A stretch of DNA of 64,000 bases from the NCBI GenBank assembly GCA_000719025.1, contig JODP01000004.1:186001-250000 (forward strand), in the 5' to 3' direction. The notes below the pieces were generated by a model that was given only the letters and a program-made list of their open reading frames with translations, was not told the origin of the DNA and ran no database searches. Source of the DNA: Kineosporia aurantiaca JCM 3230. Its GTDB lineage: Bacteria; Actinomycetota; Actinomycetes; Actinomycetales; Kineosporiaceae. A program made the position numbers and the translations under genes. Positions 32,790 through 40,555 of the stretch are shown piece after piece (position 1 is the first letter of the stretch; every line of letters starts with the position of its first letter).

Positions 32790-33044
32790 GGTGACAATCC
32801 CTTCACGAGCTTCGAAAGACAGGACCGGTCAGCACCTTACGCCCGGGGCGAGCACTCCGCCCCTCCGCCCGGCCCGGCGAACGGCCAGGCCCGGGTACCC
32901 CTTCGGACATCGAGATCCAGGTCACCCCCGCCGATTGCCCGGCTCCCAGCAGACTTTCAGGACACCGGCATAAGCGCTCGTCAGAGGTCGTTGACGCCTT
33001 CGGGCAAAGGCGCTCGCCTCCTACTCCTCCACCGAAGGAACCCC

Positions 33045-34370
33045 GTGCTTCCCGCCGGTCCCACACCGACGACCGAACCATCCGCCAGTCCCTCACCCAG
33101 CTACCTCTGGAACCAGGTTTCCGACGCCGTCCACTCCGGCCCGGACGCGATGTCCCACCTCCTGCTGAACACCGGCGACTCCGTGGCCCACCTCGTGGTC
33201 AAGGCCGTGCTGGTGCTGGCCGCCCTGCTGATCACCCGCCTGCTGGCGCACCGCCTGATCACCGCGGTCACCGACCGGATCGCCACCAGCGCCTGGTCCG
33301 GCCGCTGGGACCGGCTGACCATCTGGCCCGGCCAGCGCACCCGCCCCCGCCTGTTCCCCCGCACCCTGCGCCGGAGCGACACCGGCCCGCACCCGGTCAA
33401 TCCCGTCATCGAAGAGGTCGAGCGCCAGGTCACCGCGCTCAGCGAGCGCCGCAAGCAGCGGGCCAAGGCGATCGCCTCGCTGCTGGGCCACTTGTCCTCG
33501 GCCGCCCTGGCCGTCGTCGGGGTACTGGTTTTCGTTTCCGGCACCGGGCTTTCGCGCGCCGGGGTGTTCACCGCCGGCCTGTTCGGCCTGATCGCCGCGG
33601 TCAGCGTGCAGGGCCTGGCCCGGGACATCGTGGCCGGCCTGTTCGTCCTGCTCGAGGACACGTACGGGATCGGCGACTACGTCGACACCACCCTCGGCGC
33701 GGCCGGGGTGGTGGAGGAGATCGGCCTGCGCACCACCCGGCTGCGGGGCCGGGACGGCACGATCTGGCACGTCCGGCACGGCGAGATCGCCCGTCTGGGC
33801 AACCGCACCCAGGCGCAGACCCACCTCACTCTGGACATCCGCGCGGGATTCCCGGAGACCGGGGACCCCGCTCTGCCCCCCACCGCGGTGGAGCGACTGG
33901 CGGCCGCCGAGCGGGTGGTGCGGATGAGCCTGGCCCGGCTGGACCGCGACCTGGCCTCCGCCGCCGGGGCCAACCCCCTGGAGGACGGCGAGGTGGCCGG
34001 CACGCTGGCCGAGATCCTGCCCGCCCTGGTGCCCGGCGCTCCGCGCCAGGCCCTGGCCGCGCTGGCCGCCGCGACCTCGGACGCGGACCTGGTCGACACC
34101 CAGCCCCTGGCCTTCGAGCCCGGGGCCCTGGACGCGCTCGAGGACCTGGGCGACCTGCTGGAGGACGCGCAGGTGCCGGTGCTCACCCAGACCCTGCTGG
34201 CCGGGCTGATCAATGCCGGCGACGACCACGTCGTGCTGCGGGTGACCGCCCGGGTCGCCGACACCTCGCTGGAGCAGGCCCTGGCCGTGCTGCGGCGCCG
34301 GCTCTACCTGGACCTGAACTCCGCCGGGTTCACCGCGTCGTTCACCGTTCCCGGCGCCGAGGACGTCTGA
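33045..34370 (+). CDS. MscS-family mechanosensitive ion channel
   Basis: A 441-residue membrane protein. The GTG at 33045 has GAAGGAA 4-5 bases upstream. Visible are three membrane segments: about 50-65 (VVKAVLVLAALLITRLLAHR), one around AKAIASLLGHLSSAALAVVG, and the pore helix region AGLFGLIAAVSVQGLARDIV. The beta domain follows: YGIGDYVDTTLGAAGVVEEI, GLRTTRLRGRDGTIWHVRHG, matching the MscS consensus. The cytoplasmic C-terminus (Ala/Leu/Asp-rich) is longer than in the small E. coli channel. It protects against hypo-osmotic shock by opening under membrane tension. Its last 67 bases overlap the convergent tdk gene. The open frame upstream, up to 2 kb, is antisense to poxB and not coding. Confidence 0.88.
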   Translation: MLPAGPTPTTEPSASPSPSYLWNQVSDAVHSGPDAMSHLLLNTGDSVAHLVVKAVLVLAALLITRLLAHRLITAVTDRIATSAWSGRWDRLTIWPGQRTRPRLFPRTLRRSDTGPHPVNPVIEEVERQVTALSERRKQRAKAIASLLGHLSSAALAVVGVLVFVSGTGLSRAGVFTAGLFGLIAAVSVQGLARDIVAGLFVLLEDTYGIGDYVDTTLGAAGVVEEIGLRTTRLRGRDGTIWHVRHGEIARLGNRTQAQTHLTLDIRAGFPETGDPALPPTAVERLAAAERVVRMSLARLDRDLASAAGANPLEDGEVAGTLAEILPALVPGAPRQALAALAAATSDADLVDTQPLAFEPGALDALEDLGDLLEDAQVPVLTQTLLAGLINAGDDHVVLRVTARVADTSLEQALAVLRRRLYLDLNSAGFTASFTVPGAEDV

Positions 34371-34993
34371 CCCGCCCGGATGTCGACGGAAGTCGCCACG
34401 GTCTGGCGCCGCATGTGGTGACGTCGGCACAGCACCTCGTAGGCCACCGACCCCGTGGCCCCGCTGGTGACGTCGCCCACCACGACCTGCTCCCCCGCGA
34501 CCACCATCACCCCGTCCACCGTGCGGGCGTTGTGCGTGGCCCGGGATCCGCACCAGCACAGCGCCTCGGCCTGGGACCCGGCGATCCGGTCGGCCAGCTC
34601 GATGAACCGGGCCGAGGCCGGGAACAGCCGGGTCCGGAAGTCCGAGAGCAGCCCGAACGCGAACACGTCGATGTCGTGGTCGTCGACCAGCACCGCCAGC
34701 TGCTCGACGTGCTCGGGGGTGTAGAAGTGCACCTCGTCACAGACCAGGTAGTCGATCCGCTCCCCGGCCGCGATCCGCGTGGTGACGGCGCCGTGCAGGT
34801 CGGTCTCGTCGTGCACCTCGATGGCCGGGCGGGACAACCCGATCCGGCTGGAGATCACCGCCTCCCCGGAACGGTCGAACCGGGAGAACAACAGGCCCCT
34901 ACGGCCGCGGATGCGATGGTTGTGATCGGTCTGAAGGGCCACGGTCGACTTGCCGCAGTCCATCGTTCCGGAGAAGAAGACGAGTTCGGACAC
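34304..34993 (-). CDS. tdk: Thymidine kinase (type II)
   Basis: A 229-residue enzyme phosphorylating thymidine (and deoxyuridine) with ATP in the salvage pathway. It has the P-loop SGTMDCGKST, the Walker B-like LVCDEVHFYTPEHVEQL, the DVFAFGLLSDFRTRLFPAS segment of the lasso region, and the structural zinc ligands CWCGSRATHNART plus CRRHH. These features define the human TK1/E. coli Tdk class. A C-terminal tail of about 25 residues is beyond the usual core and lies in the overlap with mscS. The GTG at 34993 has no strong SD; CAGGAT is at -12 to -7, so it may be leaderless. Confidence 0.93.
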   Translation of the reverse strand: MSELVFFSGTMDCGKSTVALQTDHNHRIRGRRGLLFSRFDRSGEAVISSRIGLSRPAIEVHDETDLHGAVTTRIAAGERIDYLVCDEVHFYTPEHVEQLAVLVDDHDIDVFAFGLLSDFRTRLFPASARFIELADRIAGSQAEALCWCGSRATHNARTVDGVMVVAGEQVVVGDVTSGATGSVAYEVLCRRHHMRRQTVATSVDIRAGQTSSAPGTVNDAVNPAEFRSR

Positions 34994-35080
34994 CCCGGTA
35001 TCCTGCCAGGCCCGGAAGGTTCACAGCTTTTGCTCACCCTGGACCGGGCCCGCCCCCAGACTCCGGCGCAACGCTGAGGG

Positions 35081-35383
35081 GTGATCGCTCTCAGCATCCT
35101 TCTCGTGGCCGGGCTGATCATCATCGCGGCCACCTGGTCGGACGTCCGCACCGTCCGGACCCAGCTCCGGCAGATGCGCCAGGCCCGGCCCCAGGCCGAG
35201 CCGGACCCGGCCGAGCCGCCCCCGCTGCCCCAGACCCTGGAGGGGGCCCTCACCCGCCAGTTGCTGACCAACCAGGTCACCGCCGCGCAGTACCGCCGGG
35301 CCATGAGGGCGGTCGCGATGCGGGACGCCGAGCGCCACCCCGTCGACCTGCCCCCGGATCTCAACCCGCCCCAGATGCACTGA
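35081..35383 (+). CDS. Small single-span membrane protein of unknown function
   Basis: A 100-residue protein: one N-terminal membrane helix (IALSILLVAGLIIIAATW), then a charged Arg/Gln-rich amphipathic stretch (VRTVRTQLRQMRQARPQ), a Pro-rich hinge and a helical C-terminus (ALTRQLLTNQVTAAQYRRAM) resembling the SHOCT-like short C-terminal domain pattern. The GTG at 35081 has GAGGG directly touching it, which is too close for a normal SD, so the start is not secure. No partner is evident. Confidence 0.55.
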   Translation: MIALSILLVAGLIIIAATWSDVRTVRTQLRQMRQARPQAEPDPAEPPPLPQTLEGALTRQLLTNQVTAAQYRRAMRAVAMRDAERHPVDLPPDLNPPQMH

Positions 35384-35399
35384 CGCGATACTGGTCCCC

Positions 35400-35717
35400 G
35401 TGGACTTCAGCTTCAACGGCGAGCTGTTCGAGTGGCGGGGGCCGTCGCCGTACTACTTCCTCGCCGTCCCGGCCGAGCTCTGCGACGAGATCCGCGAGCG
35501 GGCGGCCGAGGTGACGTACGGCTGGGGCATGGTGCCGGTCGTGCTGCGGCTCGGCGCCACCAAGTGGGAGACCTCTCTGTGGCCGAAGGACGGCGGGTAT
35601 CTGGTTCCGGTCAAGGACCGGATCCGTAAGGCCGAAGACCTGCAGGAGGGCGACACCGTCACCCTGAAGATGGGGATCTCCGCGCGGGGCGGCCGCCCGG
35701 CCGGCCGGAGCGCCTGA
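35400..35717 (+). CDS. DUF1905 domain protein
   Basis: A 105-residue protein consisting of one DUF1905 beta-barrel: FSFNGELFEWRGPSPYYFLA at the N-terminus, YGWGMVPVVLRLGATKWETS and the end VPVKDRIRKAEDLQEGDTVT. DUF1905 proteins are small, cytosolic and functionally uncharacterised; some are fused to YdeI-like domains. The GTG at 35400 has no SD; GATACT lies at -13 to -8, so a leaderless transcript is plausible. Confidence 0.75.
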   Translation: MDFSFNGELFEWRGPSPYYFLAVPAELCDEIRERAAEVTYGWGMVPVVLRLGATKWETSLWPKDGGYLVPVKDRIRKAEDLQEGDTVTLKMGISARGGRPAGRSA

Positions 35718-35765
35718 AGCACCACAGGACTTCACCACCGGCGTCCACCTGCCGATGATGCAGAG

Positions 35766-37988
35766 GTGTCGGATGATGGCGGTGTGTCACCTGTAGCGCC
35801 GGTATCGGCATCCCCCACCCCCACTCCCGAGGACTACGTCGCCGCTGCCGTCCATGATCTCGACCAGGCGGTCTCCGAGGCCGGGTGGGACGAGAACTCC
35901 CAGCAGGAGCTGCGCAAGGCCGTCGACTACGGGATCCGGGCGCACACCGGGCAGAACCGCAAGAGCGGTGAGCCCTACATCACCCACCCGCTGGCCGTGG
36001 CGACGATCGTCACCGGCCTGGGCGCCCCACCGGCCACCGTGATCGCGGCCGTCCTGCACGACACCGTGGAGGACACCGAGGTCACGCTCAAGGACGTCGA
36101 GAGCCGGTTCGGCCCGCAGGTGGCCCTTTTGGTGGACGGGGCGACCAAGGTCGCGGCGGTGCGGGGGGACGATCCGGACCGGGTCGAGGCGGCACGGTTG
36201 CGCAAGCTGTTCGTCGCGTTGGCGGCCGATCCGCGGGTGGTCACCATCAAGCTCGCCGACCGACTGCACAATTTACGGACGATCGGCTCACTCCCGGCGG
36301 CCAAGGCCGCCCGGATCGGGCGGGAGACGCTGGCGATCCACGGACCGCTCGCCCACCGTCTGGGGTTCGCCCTGATGAAGTCCGAGCTGGAGGACCGGGC
36401 GTTCGCGGTGGCCTACCCGGACGAGTTCCTGGAGTTGCGGGCCGAGCTGCTGAACCGGCCGCACCTGGAGGAGACGCTCACCGAGGCGATGTCCCGGCTG
36501 CAGGCACATCTGGACGCGTTCGGGGGCGGCGGCGAACACGAGATCTCCGGCCGGATCAAGCACCTGTGGAGCATCTACCGCAAGACCGCGGCCAGCGGCC
36601 GGGACCTGGAGAGCCTGCACGACCTGATCGGGGTGCGGGTGGTCGTGCCCGACGTGGAGGACTGCTACCGGGTGCTCGGCCTGGTCCATGCGCTCTGGGA
36701 GCCGGTCCCGGACCGGTTCAAGGACTACATCGCCCGGCCCAAGTTCAACGCCTACCGGTCGCTGCACACCACCGTGCTGCTGACCGGCCGGATGGTCGAG
36801 GTGCAGGTCCGGACCCGGCAGATGCACACCGACGCGGAACACGGCAGCGCCGCCCACCACGCCTACAAACAGGGCGAAGGAGTCGAGCCGCAATGGCTTT
36901 CGCGGGTTCTGGCCTGGCACGACGCGGACGACAGCGAGTACCTGAGCGCGATCGCGGGTGAGCTGACGTCGGAGGAGATCTGGGTCCTGACCCCTCGCGG
37001 CGACGTGCTCAGCCTGCCCGCCGGGGCCTCGGTGGTCGACTTCGCCTACGCCGTGCACTCGCAGATCGGCGACCGCTGCTCGGGGGCCCGGGTCAACGGC
37101 GCCCTGGTGCCCCTGAACACCCGTCTGATCAGCGGCTACACCGTGGAGATCATCACCCGGCGGACCACCGGGCCGTCGCTGGACTGGCTGCAGTGGACGG
37201 TCACCGCGCGGGCCCGGCAGCGGATCCGGGCCTGGCACACCCGGGCCCGGCGGGACAACGACCGGGCCAACGGCGAGGCGGTGCTGGTCACCCTGCTGTC
37301 CCGTCGGCGCCTGCCGCGCGCCCAGGCCGAGAACGCGCTGCTGCGGGCGGCGGGCCTGGACTCGCTCGACACGCTGGCCGAGGAGGTCGGAGCCGGGCGG
37401 ATCGATGTCACGATGCTCGGGAACGCCCTCTCCACCGCCGCTCTCACCGCCCCCTACGCCCCGAACGTCCACTCGCCGGCCCCACCGCAGCCGGTCGGCC
37501 CGGGGCCTTCGCCGGAGCTCCCGCCCGGCCCGGCCCCGACCCCGGCCGGTTCCCCGATCATGCACGTCTCCGCGCCCGGGCTCAGCGGCGTGACCCTGAC
37601 CTGGCCGGGCTGCTGCCACGCGGTGCCCGGGCAGCCCGTGCTCGGCATCCTCTCCCGGACCCGGGGCATCGTGGTGCACGCCGCCGACTGCCCCCAGGCC
37701 CTGGCCTCGCTGGCCCGGGACCCGGACCGGGCCACCCGGCTGTCCTGGGTGCGGGCCGGCTCCCAGCTCTCGCTGATCCAGCTGGTCTGCGAGAACAACC
37801 CCGGCATGCTCGCCCGGGTCACCGTCGCCCTGGTCGAGGGCGGCTGCGACATCGAGACCTCGACCTCGTACATCGGCCCGGACGGCGCCGGCCACCAGAC
37901 CTACGAGGTGATCCACACCGGGAGCCGGGCCGACCTGGCCAACCAGCTACGGGAGGTGCCGGGCGTGCGCTCGGCCCTGGTCCGGTAG
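35766..37988 (+). CDS. RelA/SpoT homologue, bifunctional (p)ppGpp synthetase/hydrolase type
   Basis: A 740-residue long RSH protein. The hydrolase domain has AHTGQNRKSGEPYITHPLA, LHDTVEDTEV (HD motif) and IKLADRLHNLRT. The synthetase domain has IKHLWSIYRKT, LIGVRVVV and DYIARPKFNAYRSLHTTV, with MVEVQVRT. TGS follows (IWVLTPRGDVLSLPAGASVV), then a Cys-rich domain (GCCHAVPG, VHAADCPQ) and a C-terminal ACT domain (LVCENNPGMLARVTVALVEG). All catalytic elements seem present. It lacks the usual genomic neighbours of actinobacterial rel (apt, secDF), and the motif SAAHHAYK replaces the common AAHWKYK, so it is likely a second long RSH rather than the main Rel. GATGAT at -12 to -7 of the GTG and no SD suggest a leaderless mRNA. 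Confidence 0.85.
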   Translation: MSDDGGVSPVAPVSASPTPTPEDYVAAAVHDLDQAVSEAGWDENSQQELRKAVDYGIRAHTGQNRKSGEPYITHPLAVATIVTGLGAPPATVIAAVLHDTVEDTEVTLKDVESRFGPQVALLVDGATKVAAVRGDDPDRVEAARLRKLFVALAADPRVVTIKLADRLHNLRTIGSLPAAKAARIGRETLAIHGPLAHRLGFALMKSELEDRAFAVAYPDEFLELRAELLNRPHLEETLTEAMSRLQAHLDAFGGGGEHEISGRIKHLWSIYRKTAASGRDLESLHDLIGVRVVVPDVEDCYRVLGLVHALWEPVPDRFKDYIARPKFNAYRSLHTTVLLTGRMVEVQVRTRQMHTDAEHGSAAHHAYKQGEGVEPQWLSRVLAWHDADDSEYLSAIAGELTSEEIWVLTPRGDVLSLPAGASVVDFAYAVHSQIGDRCSGARVNGALVPLNTRLISGYTVEIITRRTTGPSLDWLQWTVTARARQRIRAWHTRARRDNDRANGEAVLVTLLSRRRLPRAQAENALLRAAGLDSLDTLAEEVGAGRIDVTMLGNALSTAALTAPYAPNVHSPAPPQPVGPGPSPELPPGPAPTPAGSPIMHVSAPGLSGVTLTWPGCCHAVPGQPVLGILSRTRGIVVHAADCPQALASLARDPDRATRLSWVRAGSQLSLIQLVCENNPGMLARVTVALVEGGCDIETSTSYIGPDGAGHQTYEVIHTGSRADLANQLREVPGVRSALVR

Positions 37989-38016
37989 CCGTTTCCCGAG
38001 CCCTCCTTCGGTCCCC

Positions 38017-38035
38017 GCCGGCTGCGGGAGCCGGC
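38017..38035 (+). terminator. Weak hairpin downstream of the RSH gene
   Basis: GCCGGCT and AGCCGGC form a 7-bp stem with a 5-base loop, 29 bases after the stop. No U tract. It may terminate the RSH transcript. Confidence 0.3.
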
Positions 38036-38160
38036 CGCCCGGCTCGGGCCGGGTACCGGTGGAGTGGTGCTACCGCAGCGGGCCTGCAATGTTGGGCTGG
38101 GTTCGCGGCACGCTGAAGACGCCGGGGTACGCGGCCAGGAGTGGACCAAGGAGGCGTTCT

Positions 38161-39129
38161 GTGACGGACGCGGCCCTGCATCAACTGCTCGACATCCTCG
38201 CCGATCACGGTTACCAGTTCGTCGCCGTCGCGCCGGAGACGCACACCCGGGTCAATCGGCGGCCGGCCAACGCCTGGGCCGAGGATCTGCGGGGGGTCTT
38301 CGGCTGGAGCCGGCCGTTCCAGGCGGGGCTGCTGCCTGATCGCCTGCTGCGCACGATGGAGGCGGCCGGCGTTCTGGAGCGCAACGGCGAGGGTTTCCGG
38401 AGCACGGTGCGGGTCTCCAGCCTGGACGGTCGCCTCTTCCTGCACAGCGCCTTTCCGACCCTTGAGCCGGAGGCGGTCTTCTTCGGCCCGGACACTTATC
38501 GGTCGACCGCCGCCGCCCTGGCGCACCAGGAACGCCGCCCGGGGACGGTACGGCGCATCGTGGACATCGGCTGCGGGAGCGGGGCCATCGGCCTGACCCT
38601 CGCCGCCCGCTACCCGGAGGCCGAGCTGACGATGGTCGACATCAACGACGCGGCCCTCTACCTCGCCCGGGTCAATGCCGCGGTCGCCGGTCTCGCGCCG
38701 CGCAGCACGGCCCTGCGCAGCGATCTGCTGACCGCAGTGGACGGCGACTTCGACCTCATCGTCTCCAACCCGCCGTTCATGATCGACCCGATGGGCCGTC
38801 GCTACCGGGACGGTGGGGCGCACGGCTACGGACTACCGGTCCGGGTGCTGGAGGCGGCCGTCGACCGGCTGGCCCCGGGCGGTTCCCTGGTCCTTTTCTC
38901 GGGGACCGGGATCATCGACGGTGAGGACCCACTGCGGTCCGAGGTGACGAAACGCCTCGAGGGCACGTCGTACGACTGGTCCTATACCGAGGTCGATCCC
39001 GACGTGTACGACGAGGAGCTCGACACCCCGGCGTACGAGCACGCCGAGCGCATCGCCCTGATCGTGGTGACCGTCGATCGCCCGGACGACGGCACCGTCC
39101 GGGCCGGCCGGCCGGACCAGGCGTCATGA
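38161..39129 (+). CDS. Class I SAM-dependent methyltransferase (HemK/MTS-like)
   Basis: A 322-residue enzyme. AAGGAGG lies 7 bases upstream of the GTG at 38161, a near-ideal SD. An N-terminal domain of about 120 residues (helical, AEDLRGVFGWSRPFQAGLLP) precedes a Rossmann methyltransferase domain with motif I VDIGCGSGAIGLTLA, motif II TMVDINDAAL and the NPPF motif (LIVSNPPFMIDPMG) that marks amino-N methyltransferases such as HemK/PrmC, RlmG/RsmC. The closest impression is the MTS/HemK2-MTQ2-like group. Its stop overlaps the next start by 4 bases (ATGA). As first gene of a four-gene operon with ligase, CDGSH and diiron-oxidase genes, it may methylate a small molecule or peptide rather than rRNA; this is inference. 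Confidence 0.8.
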   Translation: MTDAALHQLLDILADHGYQFVAVAPETHTRVNRRPANAWAEDLRGVFGWSRPFQAGLLPDRLLRTMEAAGVLERNGEGFRSTVRVSSLDGRLFLHSAFPTLEPEAVFFGPDTYRSTAAALAHQERRPGTVRRIVDIGCGSGAIGLTLAARYPEAELTMVDINDAALYLARVNAAVAGLAPRSTALRSDLLTAVDGDFDLIVSNPPFMIDPMGRRYRDGGAHGYGLPVRVLEAAVDRLAPGGSLVLFSGTGIIDGEDPLRSEVTKRLEGTSYDWSYTEVDPDVYDEELDTPAYEHAERIALIVVTVDRPDDGTVRAGRPDQAS

Positions 39130-40319
39130 AGGCTCCGGCCCGGCGCTCGGTCGGGGTGGAGGAAGAGCTGCTCCTGATCGACGAACAGAGGCTGCCGAGC
39201 GCCACCGCGCCGGCCGTCATCGCGCAGGCGGGGGCGATCGTCCAGGCCGAGCTGCATCGTGAGCAGGTCGAGATCGCCTCTCGCCCGGCGACCGATCTCG
39301 ACGTGGTCGCGGCCGACCTGCTGGTGCGCCGGCACCGGCTGGCCGAGGCGGCCGGGCGGGTCGGTGTGCGGGTGGCGGCCCTGGCGACCAGCCCCTTGCC
39401 GGCCCGGCCGACCGTCTCGCCCGGCGATCGGTATCAGCGCATCCTGACCACGTACGGGCTGACCGCAGCCCAGAACCTGATCTGCGGCGGCCATGTGCAC
39501 GTGGGGATCGCGTCGCCGGCCGAGGGGGTCGCCGCCGTGAACGGTGTGCAGCCCTGGCTATCGGTGCTGCTGGCGCTGAGCGCCAATTCGCCCTTCTGGG
39601 ACGGGACCGACACCGGCTACGCCAGCTTCCGCCGTCAGCTCTACGAGCGCTGGCCGACCACCGGGCCGACCGGTCCGTTCCGCGACCCGGCCGAGTACCA
39701 CGGCCTGATCGCGGACCTGGTCGCCTCCGGCGTTCTGCTGGACGCCGGCATGGTGTCGTTCGACGCCCGGCTCTCGGCGAAGTATCCGACCGTGGAGATC
39801 CGGGTGGCCGACGTGGGCCTGGAACCCGACAGCGCGATCGTGGTCGCGGCGCTGGGCCGGGCCCTGGTGGACGCCGCGGCCGGGGCCGCCGGGAACGACC
39901 GCCCCTGGCCGGTGGCCCGGCCCGAGATGCTGCGGGCGGCGGCCTGGCAGGCGTCCCGGTACGGGCTGTCGGGCGACCTGGTCGACCCGCTGTCCGGCCG
40001 GCGCCGGCCGGCCGCCGACCATCTGCAGCACCTGGTCGACCGGGTGCGGCCGGCCCTGGTCCGGCACGGCGACCTGGACCGGGTCGAGACCGCGGTGCAG
40101 AACCTGCTCCGGCACGGCACCGGGGCGCAGCGCCAACGGGCCGTCCATGCCCGGCGGGGCCTGCTGACCGACGTCGTGGACGCCGCCGTGGAGTCCGCCT
40201 CCACTCCCGAGACGCCCGGCCCGGGGCCGGTTCCCGACCGGCGACCGGCGTACCGGGTCCGGAGCGGGCCCGCGGGACCGGGCCGACATGCGCCCGACGG
40301 AATGGCGGCTAGAAAGTGA
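39126..40319 (+). CDS. GCS2-family carboxylate-amine ligase (glutamate-cysteine ligase-like, YbdK type)
   Basis: A 397-residue ATP-dependent ligase of the GCS2 family. Recognisable blocks are SVGVEEELLLID (the conserved Glu cluster for Mg-ATP), HREQVEIASRP, CGGHVHVGI (substrate/ATP-site His), LLALSANSPFWDG, YASFRRQLYERWP and YPTVEIRVADVG. Members join glutamate to cysteine or another amine (YbdK, EgtA in ergothioneine synthesis, and ligases in natural-product pathways). Length agrees with the family except for a Pro/Gly/Arg-rich C-terminal tail of about 30 residues. It overlaps the methyltransferase gene by 4 bases and abuts the CDGSH gene, so the four genes are co-translated. The acceptor amine is unknown. 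Confidence 0.85.
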   Translation: MKAPARRSVGVEEELLLIDEQRLPSATAPAVIAQAGAIVQAELHREQVEIASRPATDLDVVAADLLVRRHRLAEAAGRVGVRVAALATSPLPARPTVSPGDRYQRILTTYGLTAAQNLICGGHVHVGIASPAEGVAAVNGVQPWLSVLLALSANSPFWDGTDTGYASFRRQLYERWPTTGPTGPFRDPAEYHGLIADLVASGVLLDAGMVSFDARLSAKYPTVEIRVADVGLEPDSAIVVAALGRALVDAAAGAAGNDRPWPVARPEMLRAAAWQASRYGLSGDLVDPLSGRRRPAADHLQHLVDRVRPALVRHGDLDRVETAVQNLLRHGTGAQRQRAVHARRGLLTDVVDAAVESASTPETPGPGPVPDRRPAYRVRSGPAGPGRHAPDGMAARK

Positions 40320-40321
40320 GC

Positions 40322-40555
40322 ATGAGCGAAAAGTCTGCGATCACAGTCGATCAGGCGGTCTCGGTGGTCGTCTGCCCCGATGGCCCCCTCCTGGTCCGGG
40401 GGCCCGCCCGGATCGTCTCCTCCGACGGCCGGGAAGTGGTGCGCAACCGGCGAACGGTGGCCCTGTGCCGATGCGGCCGCTCCGGTCTCGCACCCTGGTG
40501 CGACGGCACCCACAAGGTGATCGGCTTCCACGACCAGGCGGAGCTTGGCTCATGA
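40322..40555 (+). CDS. CDGSH iron-sulfur domain protein
   Basis: A 77-residue protein with the CDGSH [2Fe-2S] binding pattern: Cys49-Arg-Cys51-Gly-Arg-Ser-Gly-Leu-Ala-Pro-Trp-Cys60-Asp-Gly-Thr-His64 (C-x-C-x2-S-x3-P-x-C-D-G-T-H), giving the 3-Cys/1-His cluster typical of mitoNEET-like proteins. The N-terminal half has a small beta domain (VVCPDGPLLVRGPARIVSSD). It probably carries electrons or a cluster. I chose ATG 40322; GTG 40316 in the same frame overlaps the previous stop and is also possible. The stop overlaps the next ATG by 4 bases, so the product is made together with the diiron oxidase, for which it could be the electron donor. Confidence 0.9.
   Translation: MSEKSAITVDQAVSVVVCPDGPLLVRGPARIVSSDGREVVRNRRTVALCRCGRSGLAPWCDGTHKVIGFHDQAELGS

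Noticed and set aside
30771..33044. Long upstream part of the open frame that ends in the MscS gene
   Set aside because: It is antisense to poxB and DUF6454; the MscS protein has its own SD and GTG at 33045.
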